From: Paracraurococcus lichenis
GTDB lineage: Bacteria > Pseudomonadota > Alphaproteobacteria > Acetobacterales > Acetobacteraceae
Reading direction: 5' to 3'
Assembly: GCF_030657435.1 (NCBI RefSeq)
Contig: NZ_JAUTWS010000023.1
Span: 35,742 to 99,741, forward strand
DNA: 64,000 bases
The translations under genes and the position numbers were made by a program. Below the pieces are notes generated by a model. The model searched no databases and was not told where the DNA came from. It saw only the letters and a list, made by a program, of their open reading frames with translations. Of this stretch, positions 42,470-49,955 are shown piece by piece; within the stretch, counting starts at the first letter, position 1, and every line of letters begins with the position of its first letter.

Positions 42470-44116
42470 ATGGCCCAGGAAAGCACAGTCCAGGAAAGCA
42501 CCGTCCAGGACAGGCCGGATTTCGACGCCGTCGTCATCGGTGCCGGGTTCTCCGGCATCGGCGCGCTGAAGTCGCTGCGGGACAGGCTGGGCCTGAAGGT
42601 CCGGGTCTACGAGGCCGGCGAGACGGTGGGCGGCACCTGGTACTGGAACCGCTATCCCGGCGCCCGCTGCGATTCCGACAGCTATGTCTACTGCTTCACC
42701 TGGGACAAGCAGCTCCTGCAGGAGTGGGAGTGGTCGGAGCGCTATCCCGAGCAGCCGGAGATCCTCCGCTACCTCGAGCATGTGGCGAAGCGCCATGACC
42801 TGAAGCGCGACATGCGCTTCAACACGCGCGTCACCGGCGCCGAGTTCGACGAGGCGCGCGACCTCTGGACCGTGCATACCGACCAGGGAGAGGCCGTGAC
42901 GACGCGCTTCCTGATCACCGCCGTCGGCACGCTGTCCACCCGCAACATCCCCAAGGTGCCGGGCCTCGATCGCTTCCAGGGCAAGTGGTACCACACCAGC
43001 AATTTTCCGAAGGGCGGCGTGGACTTCACCGGCAAGCGCGTGGCGGTCATCGGCACCGGCGCGACCGCGGTGCAGGCCATCCCGATGATCGCGCAGCAGG
43101 CCAGGCACCTGACCGTCTTCCAGCGCACCGCCAACTACTGTGTGCCGGCGCGCAACGGCAAGGTGGACCCGGACCTCGTGGCCAAGCGCAAGGCCGACTA
43201 CGACGGCATCGTGCAGCGCATCCGCGAATCGCCCTTCGGCCAGGAGCACTGGCCGATGCAGAAATCCGTCTTCGACGTGCCGGCGGAGGAGCGCGAGAAG
43301 ATCTTCGACGCCATGTGGGACCGCGGCGGCTTCGCCTTCTGGCTGGCGAACTTCCAGGACATGCTCTCGAATGCCGAGGCGAACGAGATCTGCGCCGACT
43401 ACCTGCGCCGGCGCATCCGCCGCACGGTGAAGGACCCGGCGGTCGCGGAGCGGCTGATCCCGCGCAGCCACTACTACGGCACCAAGCGCCAGCCGCTCGA
43501 CACCAACTACTACGAGACCTTCAACAAGGACAACGTGCTGCTGGTGGACGCCAAAACGGATGGCGAGATCGAGCGGATCACGGAGACCGGCATCCGCGCC
43601 GGCGGCAAGGACTACCCGCTCGACATCGTCGTCTTCGCCACCGGCTTCGACGCCATGACCGGCCCGCTCACCTCGCTCAACCTGCGCGGCCGCGGCGGGA
43701 AGACGCTGCAGGAAGCCTGGGCCGACGGGCCGCACACCTATCTCGGCATCGCGGTCGCGGGCTTCCCCAACCTCTTCACCATCACCGGGCCGCAGAGCCC
43801 CTCCGTGCTGACCAACATGCCGGTGGCGATCGAGCAGCATATCGAGTGGATCACCGACTGCATCGCCACGATGCGCGAGCAGGGCCGCAAGCGGATCGAG
43901 GCCGAGCCCGCGGCGCAGGAGGCCTGGGTGCACCACGTGAACGAGACGATCAGCGGGACGCTCTTCCCGACCGCCAATTCCTGGTACATGGGCGCCAATA
44001 TCCCGGGCAAGCCGCGCACTTTCCTGCCCTATCTCGATCCGGCGGGCGTCGGCGGCTACCGCAAGCGCTGCGAGGAGATCGCGGCCAAGGGCTACGAAGG
44101 CTTCGCGCTGGCCTGA
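42470..44116 (+). CDS. Flavin-containing monooxygenase, Baeyer-Villiger type
   Basis: 548 residues. Two dinucleotide-binding loops (GAGFSG at 24-29 and GTGATA at 195-200) flank the Baeyer-Villiger fingerprint FQGKWYHTSNFP at 169-180 (consensus FxGxxxHxxxWP; the tryptophan is phenylalanine here). The DG/ATGFD motif VVFATGFDAMTG is also present. It would insert oxygen next to a ketone to make an ester or lactone. The next gene encodes an alpha/beta hydrolase, a common pairing for opening such esters. GGGGAGGA precedes the ATG; a short repeat (VQEST-VQEST) begins the protein. Confidence 0.9.
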   Translation: MAQESTVQESTVQDRPDFDAVVIGAGFSGIGALKSLRDRLGLKVRVYEAGETVGGTWYWNRYPGARCDSDSYVYCFTWDKQLLQEWEWSERYPEQPEILRYLEHVAKRHDLKRDMRFNTRVTGAEFDEARDLWTVHTDQGEAVTTRFLITAVGTLSTRNIPKVPGLDRFQGKWYHTSNFPKGGVDFTGKRVAVIGTGATAVQAIPMIAQQARHLTVFQRTANYCVPARNGKVDPDLVAKRKADYDGIVQRIRESPFGQEHWPMQKSVFDVPAEEREKIFDAMWDRGGFAFWLANFQDMLSNAEANEICADYLRRRIRRTVKDPAVAERLIPRSHYYGTKRQPLDTNYYETFNKDNVLLVDAKTDGEIERITETGIRAGGKDYPLDIVVFATGFDAMTGPLTSLNLRGRGGKTLQEAWADGPHTYLGIAVAGFPNLFTITGPQSPSVLTNMPVAIEQHIEWITDCIATMREQGRKRIEAEPAAQEAWVHHVNETISGTLFPTANSWYMGANIPGKPRTFLPYLDPAGVGGYRKRCEEIAAKGYEGFALA

Positions 44117-44134
44117 GCGACCGGGGGGAATACC

Positions 44135-45190
44135 ATGTACGAGAACGCCTACTACTCGCAGGAGGTCCACGGCCCCTACGAGGTGCACGACATCGGCGAC
44201 CTGGTGCTGGAGGAGGGCGGCACCATCCGCGGCTGCAAGCTGGCCGTCGCCACGCATGGCCGGCTGAACGCCGCCAAGGACAATGCCATCCTGATCCCCA
44301 CCTGGTATTCGGGGACCAACAAGATCATCGAGCAGGTGCTGATCGGGCCGGGCCGCGCGCTCGACCCCGAGAAATACTTCATCGTCATCGTCAACCAGAT
44401 CGGCAATGGGCTCTCCTCCTCCCCGCACAACACGCCGGCGCCGGCGGGCATGGCGAATTTCCCGCGCGTGCGCATCGGCGACGATGTCCGCGCGCAGCAT
44501 CGCCTGTTGACGCAGACCCTCGGGATCGAGCGGCTGGCGCTCGTCGTCGGCGGGTCGATGGGCGCGCAGCAGACCTATGACTGGGCCGTGCGCTACCCCG
44601 ACATGGTGCGCCGCGCCGCGCCCATCGCCGGCACCGCGCGCAACACCGTGCACGACTTCCTCTTCACCGAGACGCTGTGCGACGCCCTCACCTCCGACCC
44701 CGGCTTCGCCCGGGGCTTCTATGCCTCGCCCGACGACGTGCGGGATGGCCTGCTGCGCCAGGCCAAGATGTGGGCGGTGATGGGCTGGAGCACCGAGTTC
44801 TTCCAGCAGGAGAGGCACAAGGCGCTCGGCTTCTCCTCCATGGAGGATTTCATCGTCAACTTCATGTACGCCTATTTCCGGGTGATGGACCCCAACGACC
44901 TGCTCTGCATGGCGTGGAAATGGCAGCGCGGCGATGTCAGCCGCATGACGGGCGGCGACCTGCGCGCCGCGCTCGGGCGCATCAGGGCGAAGACCTTCGT
45001 CATCCCCATGTCCTCCGACATGTTCTTCCCGCCCGCCGACTGCCAGGCGGAGTGGCGGCTAATCCCGGATGCGGAGTTCCGCCCGGTCGAGACCATCGAC
45101 GGCCATCTCGCGCTGTTCGGCGCGGATGCGAATGCCATCGCGCAGATCGACCGGCACCTGCGCGACCTGCTGGCCGCGCCTGTGCCGTGA
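44135..45190 (+). CDS. MetX-like alpha/beta hydrolase
   Basis: 351 residues of the homoserine O-acetyltransferase-like alpha/beta hydrolase family. Nucleophile S141 in VVGGSMGAQQTYDW, acid D295 in IPMSSDMFFP and base H324 in TIDGHLALFGA. Despite the fold, biosynthetic MetX proteins usually have a fuller GGSMGGM-type elbow and different flanks, so an esterase or other acyltransferase role is likely. It lies 18 bp behind the Baeyer-Villiger monooxygenase gene, so cleavage of that enzyme's ester or lactone product is plausible. Confidence 0.85.
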   Translation: MYENAYYSQEVHGPYEVHDIGDLVLEEGGTIRGCKLAVATHGRLNAAKDNAILIPTWYSGTNKIIEQVLIGPGRALDPEKYFIVIVNQIGNGLSSSPHNTPAPAGMANFPRVRIGDDVRAQHRLLTQTLGIERLALVVGGSMGAQQTYDWAVRYPDMVRRAAPIAGTARNTVHDFLFTETLCDALTSDPGFARGFYASPDDVRDGLLRQAKMWAVMGWSTEFFQQERHKALGFSSMEDFIVNFMYAYFRVMDPNDLLCMAWKWQRGDVSRMTGGDLRAALGRIRAKTFVIPMSSDMFFPPADCQAEWRLIPDAEFRPVETIDGHLALFGADANAIAQIDRHLRDLLAAPVP

Positions 45191-45194
45191 AGGT

Positions 45195-45800
45195 TCAGGC
45201 CATTACCTCGACCATGGGCTGGTTCACCATCCCGAGGTGCAGGCGCTTCGCCGCGCCCGCCACCGCGACATCGAGGCCGGGGCGGGCATAGAACCGCCCG
45301 CGCACATGCAGGCAGGCGGCGATGCCGCGCAGGAAGGCCTCGGTCAATGACGGGTCGGGCGGCAGCGCCGTCTCCCAGAAGGCGTCCAGGCTGCCCTGCC
45401 AGGAGAGGCCGGGCACCTGGTAGATGGCCCGGCCCAGCGCCATGACCGGCCGCCCCAGCGCGATCGCCTGCACGCCGAGCGTGCTGTTGATGGTGACGAC
45501 GCCGCGGCTCGCCAGGATCGCCGGATCCGCCGGCAGGGCGCCGTCCAGCAGGTGGACGCGGTCCGCGACGCCGGCCTCCGCCGCGATGCGGGCGAGGCGC
45601 GCGCCCCAGCCCTTCAGCCCGGGGTCCAGCGGGTGCACCTTCACCAGCAGCCGCCCCTCCGCCGGCGCGTAGCGCGCGAAGCTGTCCACCACCAGCCGCA
45701 GTGCCTGGTCATTGTCCCGGAAGTCGGAATAGGCGCGGAGGGAGTAGTCGTTCTCCATCTGCATGGCGCAACCGCAGATTGGGACGCGTGAGTCAAACAT
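45195..45800 (-). pseudogene. Capsule polysaccharide export protein (KpsS/LipB type), C-terminal fragment at the prophage junction
   Basis: The readable frame is 201 residues and matches only the C-terminal half of capsule export/modification proteins: MQMENDYSLRAYSDFRDN (13-30), a basic LLVKVHPLDPGLKGW, then VHLLDGALPADPAILASRGVVTINSTLGVQAIALGRPVM, the classic donor-site end. The first dozen codons (MFDSRVPICGC) do not look like the family. At exactly this point GC falls and a tyrosine integrase gene begins, so the gene was cut by prophage integration and its N-terminal part should lie beyond the far end of the element. The exact crossover is not defined. Confidence 0.75.
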
Positions 45801-45904
45801 GCTGCAAAATCAGCAGCTTAGAAGATCGTAGGTCAAGTCGGCGTGTGCTAATCGCCTGCACATGACGGCTCCGAACCAAAGAAAAATAATGCGATCTTGA
45901 TCAC

Positions 45905-47242
45905 GTGTTCGGTAGTGGTTGCACGACGCAACACAGAACGAGCACGCACTCCGTGAGCAACGACCTCTTCAAGTTTCCCAAGAGACAAGCAAACAAGATC
46001 ACCATCCAGAACGGCGCTGTCACTCTTACTCAGAGGAACGACGTGGCGTCTGCTACGTGGAGCTATCGCTTCACGCTCCCTGACGGCACCATTGAGCGCA
46101 GAAGTACCAGGACGAACGATCTACAGCAAGCTATCAAGATCGCCACTGATCGCTATCTGGAGGTTCAGTGGCGAGCTGAGAGAAAGCTTTCCTACAACCC
46201 GGTGACTTTTGCTCAGGCTGCCACCAGCTTGTTGGAACATCTCAAGCGAGAGCAGCAGCGTCAGTTCAAATCCAGCCGGCTGGTCCATATCCAGAAGTTG
46301 GAGACATACCTGATGCCGAGCATGGGCCACCTCGAACTCAGCCTGCTGGCCCCAAAAGACATCGACGATCTTATGCGGAGCTACGAGGACCAGTGGCTTC
46401 GCAACAAGGATATCAAGCGGCCCCGTGTGGTGGCTCGCAACCGCAAGGGCGAGCTGTACGACACTCCACGCGTCTACATGAGCAAGGGCACCAGCACCAA
46501 GCCGCCATCTGCTCTGTCTCGCAAGAGCTTTGAGGTCATCGTGCGCTGGGTAGTGGAGCATGCCGTGCGTCAGCGCATGCTGACCCGGGAAGAAATGCCA
46601 CTCATCGAAGTCACTGCTGTCAAGGTGCCTCGGCGTGGAGCGTTTGACGAGGATGAGGAGACACGGCTGCTGAATCGCTTGGAGCAACGCATCAGCGAGG
46701 TCTCTGATCCCAACCACATCAGCTCCCGCCGCCTGCTGTGGCTGTGGACTCGCTTCCATCTGCTGACGGGATTGCGGCCAGGTGAAGAGTCCAAGGATCT
46801 TCGCTTCGTAGATGTCGAATTCAAAGGCAATGCCACGCCGCACTACATCCTACACGTGCGAAAGGGCAAACGCGGCAGCCGCAAGGTCATCGTCAGCACC
46901 GCTTTGCAGGAGGTCATGCGCCTGCTGCGCGAACACCACCCTGACTACAAGCCGACCGCCTATCTATGGGTTCGCCAGGATGGGACGAAGATCAACACGT
47001 TCAGGGACGTCTTCATGCAGGTGTTGGAGGAGCTTGGCATGCTGACGTGTGACGACGGCAAGAAACGCACGCCTTATTCGCTGCGGCACACGCATGTCAC
47101 GCGGGCAATCATGCGTGGCGTCAACATCTCCGCGTTGGCAAAAAACCTGGGCACCTCGCCGCACCACATCACTGCAACCTACGATCATGCTTTGCACACG
47201 CAGCAGGTGGACTCGATCCTGGGCGGTAGCGGAGGGAAGTAA
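45905..47242 (+). CDS. int: Phage tyrosine integrase
   Basis: 445 residues. Catalytic residues of tyrosine recombinases: R291 (LLTGLRPGEESKDL), R394 in the box II segment TPYSLRHTHVT, and nucleophile Y426 in ITATYDHAL. The usual LGHS histidine is replaced (LGTSP), a variant known in phage integrases. An N-terminal arm-binding-like strand region and a core-binding domain (about 98-165) precede the catalytic part. It would integrate and excise the element at the adjacent junction. The GTG at 45905 is tentative; a second GTG at 45953 is in frame. Confidence 0.92.
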   Translation: MFGSGCTTQHRTSTHSVSNDLFKFPKRQANKITIQNGAVTLTQRNDVASATWSYRFTLPDGTIERRSTRTNDLQQAIKIATDRYLEVQWRAERKLSYNPVTFAQAATSLLEHLKREQQRQFKSSRLVHIQKLETYLMPSMGHLELSLLAPKDIDDLMRSYEDQWLRNKDIKRPRVVARNRKGELYDTPRVYMSKGTSTKPPSALSRKSFEVIVRWVVEHAVRQRMLTREEMPLIEVTAVKVPRRGAFDEDEETRLLNRLEQRISEVSDPNHISSRRLLWLWTRFHLLTGLRPGEESKDLRFVDVEFKGNATPHYILHVRKGKRGSRKVIVSTALQEVMRLLREHHPDYKPTAYLWVRQDGTKINTFRDVFMQVLEELGMLTCDDGKKRTPYSLRHTHVTRAIMRGVNISALAKNLGTSPHHITATYDHALHTQQVDSILGGSGGK

Positions 47243-47335
47243 GGGGTTGCGAACATCGTTGTGCCTGACACGAGAGTTTCGATGAGGCAGAAAAATTTTC
47301 CCGGCACGCTTCCGCGCAGACCGAACGGTAATCCC

Positions 47336-47364
47336 TTGACCGGCATCACACGAACGGGTAGCTC
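47336..47364 (+). promoter_or_regulatory. Promoter heading the tandem leader
   Basis: TTGACC (47336-47341), 17-bp spacer, TAGCTC (47359-47364). The expected transcript start, about 47370, coincides with the first base of the duplicated leader, which supports the assignment. The -10 is imperfect. Confidence 0.45.
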
Positions 47365-47369
47365 ATACA

Positions 47370-47538
47370 GCGCTCGCGGGTAACCGGAGTGGGCAATCAT
47401 CTATAGAACCACGGCGCAGGGCCAGTAGTTCGACCGAAGGAGATTGCTTAGGCACAAGCGCTCGCGGGTAACCGGAGCAGGCGGTTAGTCCTCGGACCAC
47501 GGCACGGGGCCAGTGGTTTGGCTAAAGGAGATCGCCTA
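47370..47538 (+). ncRNA. Tandem structured leader RNA (two copies, class unknown)
   Basis: Copy 1 is 47370-47452 and copy 2 starts at 47458 (offset 88 bp). Both begin with the identical 20-mer GCGCTCGCGGGTAACCGGAG and then align without gaps. Each can form a hairpin capped by a GUAA (GNRA) loop, a hairpin ACCACGGC/GCC-A-GTGGT (copy 2: 47496-47503 with 47509-47517), and an enclosing helix (copy 2: AGGCG 47479-47483 with CGCCT 47533-47537; copy 1: GGGCA 47391-47395 with TGCTT 47445-47449). Compensatory changes keep the enclosing helix paired. The AAGGAGAT ribosome site of the next gene lies inside copy 2. The preceding 47243-47369 holds no gene. Confidence 0.6.
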
Positions 47539-48108
47539 ATGAACGACGTGGAGAGAGAACCCGCAAACGCGGAGGATGTGGAATCCTCCGCACCCGCGCT
47601 GGCTTCAACCAGCGCTCCGGTGGCCAACGCGCCTCCCACCAACAATGTCCCGTCGACGACACTCGACGACTTCGGGCTGACCATTGAGGAGATCAGCGCT
47701 CCGACAGCCCGCCCTGTCCTGCCCCTCAACGCCGTCGAGGGCCAGCGGAAGTTGGTTTGCGACAGGTTAGAGCGTACTAAGCAGGACATCAACTCTGGCA
47801 AGGTTCAAAAGGGGCCTTCCGATTACCGACGGGATGGCGGCATCTTCAAGGTGGTGCCTAAGCTTGGGAACGTTCCGCTGCTCCCGGTTGCTGCTAACGG
47901 GAAGCGGCAGGGGATCCCTGCCGGGAAGACACTGAAGGAAGTTGCCGCAACTATTGACAGGATCAAGCAGGCGGTGGAGGCAGGTGCTTTGGACGAGCAT
48001 TTCCCAGATGCCATGAGGCGTCGGGAGAAGGCCATTCAGAATAAGCTGAACTCGCAGAAGCGGAACAAGTCGGCGAGAATCGGCAATACTACCGAGGAAG
48101 GTGCGTAA
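47539..48108 (+). CDS. Phage accessory protein of unknown function
   Basis: 189 residues from ATG 47539 with AAGGAGATCG in the structured leader just before it. The first 60 residues are Ala/Ser/Pro-rich and acidic. The remainder is basic and helical (LERTKQDINSGKVQKG, then TLKEVAATIDRIKQAVEAG and a lysine/arginine-rich tail RRREKAIQNKLNSQKRNKSAR), which suggests nucleic-acid binding. No family recognised. It is the only gene controlled by the duplicated leader and is followed by three perfect hairpins. Confidence 0.7.
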   Translation: MNDVEREPANAEDVESSAPALASTSAPVANAPPTNNVPSTTLDDFGLTIEEISAPTARPVLPLNAVEGQRKLVCDRLERTKQDINSGKVQKGPSDYRRDGGIFKVVPKLGNVPLLPVAANGKRQGIPAGKTLKEVAATIDRIKQAVEAGALDEHFPDAMRRREKAIQNKLNSQKRNKSARIGNTTEEGA

Positions 48109-48650
48109 GCCCAAACAGCAACACGCCTTCAGGCAACGGCCGAGTCTTGCGACAATGTGGAGCCCGGTGCGATATAATCGCACCGGGCATTCTGCATCAT
48201 GCTGACGCAGCTAAGGGCTCGTCGCATTAGCGACGAGCCCTCTGAGCAGCCTGGAATGAGAAGCGGACGCTCCTCAGCGGTATTTAAGCCTTTGCCTTCT
48301 TGGCCACCACTCAAGGCGAAGGCCCGGTGTTTCCACCGGGCCTCACTTTCCGCCGTTGACGCTATTCGACCTCAAATTATGCCCCGAGCTTAGCCCCTCG
48401 GGGAGTGAGCGCGGCAGACAATGCGATTACCCGCACTGCCAAGGCATAGCGTCTATGTCACCGACGCGGCGGATCACCAGCAAGGAGTGCGGCGCTTCAC
48501 CCGTTACGGGCAACTGTATCCGATCTATTTACTCGTCGCGTTCAGTCATGGAAAAACCCACTCGCCGGGGTTAGGAGCGAATGGATTTTTCGCACATTGG
48601 AGGATTCTGCCCTACACACGCGACGGAATCACGTGGGTATTTAGCCTGCG
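48109..48650. other. Gene-free prophage stretch with three perfect GC-rich hairpins
   Basis: No convincing gene in about 540 bp. Hairpins: GCCCGGTGCGAT/ATCGCACCGGGC (48162-48188, 3-base loop), GGGCTCGTCGC/GCGACGAGCCC (48215-48240, ATTA loop), and AGGCCCGGTG/CACCGGGCCT (48320-48343, TTTC loop). Hairpins 1 and 3 share the CCCGGTG/CACCGGG arms. U-tracts after them are short (CACTTTCC after the third), so they may be tandem terminators or structured RNA. The rest (48360-48650) shows nothing I can assign. Confidence 0.55.
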
Positions 48651-48977
48651 TCACATGGTGCGAAGTTTATTGGCTGCATTCTGCAGGATGACCGCGCTGT
48701 CGTGCAACGCTGCGATCACTGCCGCCAAAGCCTCTTCCTTGTGGAGCGATGTGTTCGTGCTGTCCTGCTGGGCTACAGCCTCATAGGTTTCAACGTCGTG
48801 AAACTCGATTGGCACTGGCACCTTCTGAAAGCCCGCTGCCTTGATCGCCCAGGCATGCAGCTTCACTGACAAGCGCCCTTGCTCGCTGTAGATCCGGAAG
48901 GCGTTCTCGCTGATGCCCTGGTACTGCGGCTTGTTGTTGGCGTGAAGGGTGGCGAGAAAATCTGCTACTACGTCCAT
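48651..48977 (-). CDS. Phage accessory protein of unknown function
   Basis: 108 residues. AGGAG stands at good distance before the ATG at 48977. Predicted mostly helical; a central strand-rich part (KVPVPIEFHDVETYEAV) and a C-terminal helix (EEALAAVIAALHDSAVILQNAANKLRTM). No family recognised. It lies in the accessory region between the integrase and the late genes, on the same strand as the late operon. Overlapping open frames on the other strand have poor coding character. Confidence 0.62.
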   Translation of the reverse strand: MDVVADFLATLHANNKPQYQGISENAFRIYSEQGRLSVKLHAWAIKAAGFQKVPVPIEFHDVETYEAVAQQDSTNTSLHKEEALAAVIAALHDSAVILQNAANKLRTM

Positions 48978-49063
48978 GATGAGTTCTCCTCATTCTCAAT
49001 CTCGTTGGCTGCTCGGAGATATTTAACTTGGAACAGCGAAAACGGGGCTCAGATAAAGGAAAA

Positions 49064-49088
49064 GGGCAGGCTTTTTGCCTGCCCCTGT
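49064..49088 (-). terminator. Rho-independent terminator (minus strand)
   Basis: Stem GGGCAGGC (49064-49071) with GCCTGCCC (49077-49084), five-base loop. On the minus strand it is followed by TTTTCC. It stands just beyond the end of the gene at 49112-49576. Confidence 0.75.
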
Positions 49089-49111
49089 AAGCCCCTGTAA
49101 GGGGTCGCTAG

Positions 49112-49576
49112 CTAGCTGCGGCGCGCAGTACGACGCACGGGTTGCTGGACGGTGCTGTTGCCCTCAGCGGGCGTCTCTTTGCCCTTGCGGCCCCTCCTTG
49201 CAGCAGCAGTGAGGAGCACCTCGTCCAACTCGCCTTGCTGGACTGCTTCAACGAGCAGGTCGTAAGTCGTGAGCAGATCCTCTTTCGTGCTGCCAGCTTC
49301 CACCGATCGGCCGCCGGGCAGTGGGAGAGGGGAGGTGCCGTACTGCACTGACGTGAGATACACGTTGCCGTTTTTGAACCACCACGGCCGAAAGCGCCGT
49401 TCGCGCGTTTCACCGCCAACTTTGCGCGTAGCAGTGAAGCGTGTGCCGTCAATCGCTGCCTGCACGCTGGCTTTCTGCTCCTGTAGTGCAGCAACCAGTT
49501 TGGCTCTCACTCGCATAGCTGCATCGCTGGCCGCAGTGCTGCGGGCAACATCGACAATCTTCAACTTCGAAAGCAT
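49112..49576 (-). CDS. Phage accessory protein of unknown function
   Basis: 154 residues from ATG 49576 with GGAGC upstream. N-terminal part helical and basic (MLSKLKIVDVARSTAASDAAMRVRAKL), a middle with RERRFRPWWFKNGNVYLTSVQYG that looks like a small beta sheet, and a C-terminal disordered Arg-rich tail. No family recognised. The C-terminal half is acidic-to-basic and might bind DNA or RNA. It ends at a clear terminator (49064-49088). Confidence 0.62.
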   Translation of the reverse strand: MLSKLKIVDVARSTAASDAAMRVRAKLVAALQEQKASVQAAIDGTRFTATRKVGGETRERRFRPWWFKNGNVYLTSVQYGTSPLPLPGGRSVEAGSTKEDLLTTYDLLVEAVQQGELDEVLLTAAARRGRKGKETPAEGNSTVQQPVRRTARRS

Positions 49577-49689
49577 GTAATTGCTCCGGTTCTTCACCAG
49601 CCCTGCGCTGGCCAAAGTAGCCGAAAGCCAGAGTGATCCCGGATCAACCAAAGAATATTGCCATTTCAGGAAGAAATCGGTAGACGGGA

Positions 49690-49872
49690 GTGATCAACGG
49701 CTTCGTCATGGCGCCAGTTAGCCCTACGGAGCACAACCAAATGATTTTGATCGTTGTCGAATATAACCGCCGATCGCAGGAGCTTTGCCTGGATTCTGTG
49801 CAGCTAGAAGAGCTGAGGAAGCTCATAGAGGCGCTTGGTCTTGAGATGGAGGTGCATGTACTAACTGATTGA
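49690..49872 (+). CDS. Small phage protein on the plus strand
   Basis: 60 residues from a GTG at 49690 (or an ATG at 49708, giving 54). The C-terminal half folds as strand-helix-strand (ILIVVEYNRRSQELCLDSV, then LEELRKLIEALGLEMEVHVL). It is supported as a gene because a strong rho-independent terminator in the same orientation follows 28 bp after the stop. Function unknown; it is divergent from the neighbouring minus-strand accessory genes and could be a small regulator or anti-defence protein. Confidence 0.45.
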   Translation: MINGFVMAPVSPTEHNQMILIVVEYNRRSQELCLDSVQLEELRKLIEALGLEMEVHVLTD

Positions 49873-49900
49873 CGGAGGGCGCTACACGACCCTTGTAGGG

Positions 49901-49928
49901 GCGGCTAGGGCAATCCTAGCCGCCTTTC
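49901..49928 (+). terminator. Rho-independent terminator (plus strand)
   Basis: Perfect stem GGCGGCTAGG (49901-49910) with CCTAGCCGCC (49916-49925), loop GCAAT, followed by TTTCC. It matches the end of the small plus-strand gene at 49690-49872. Confidence 0.75.
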
Positions 49929-49955
49929 CTACGTCAGCTACCTACCTCTCTCATG

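Noticed and set aside
45790..45910. tRNA gene as integration target
   Set aside because: No cloverleaf or TTCGA-type T-loop could be found near the junction; the target appears to be the capsule gene.
48421..48786. Plus-strand open frame of 121 codons in the gene-free prophage region
   Set aside because: It runs into the better supported minus-strand gene 48651-48977, has no ribosome site and an unlikely composition.
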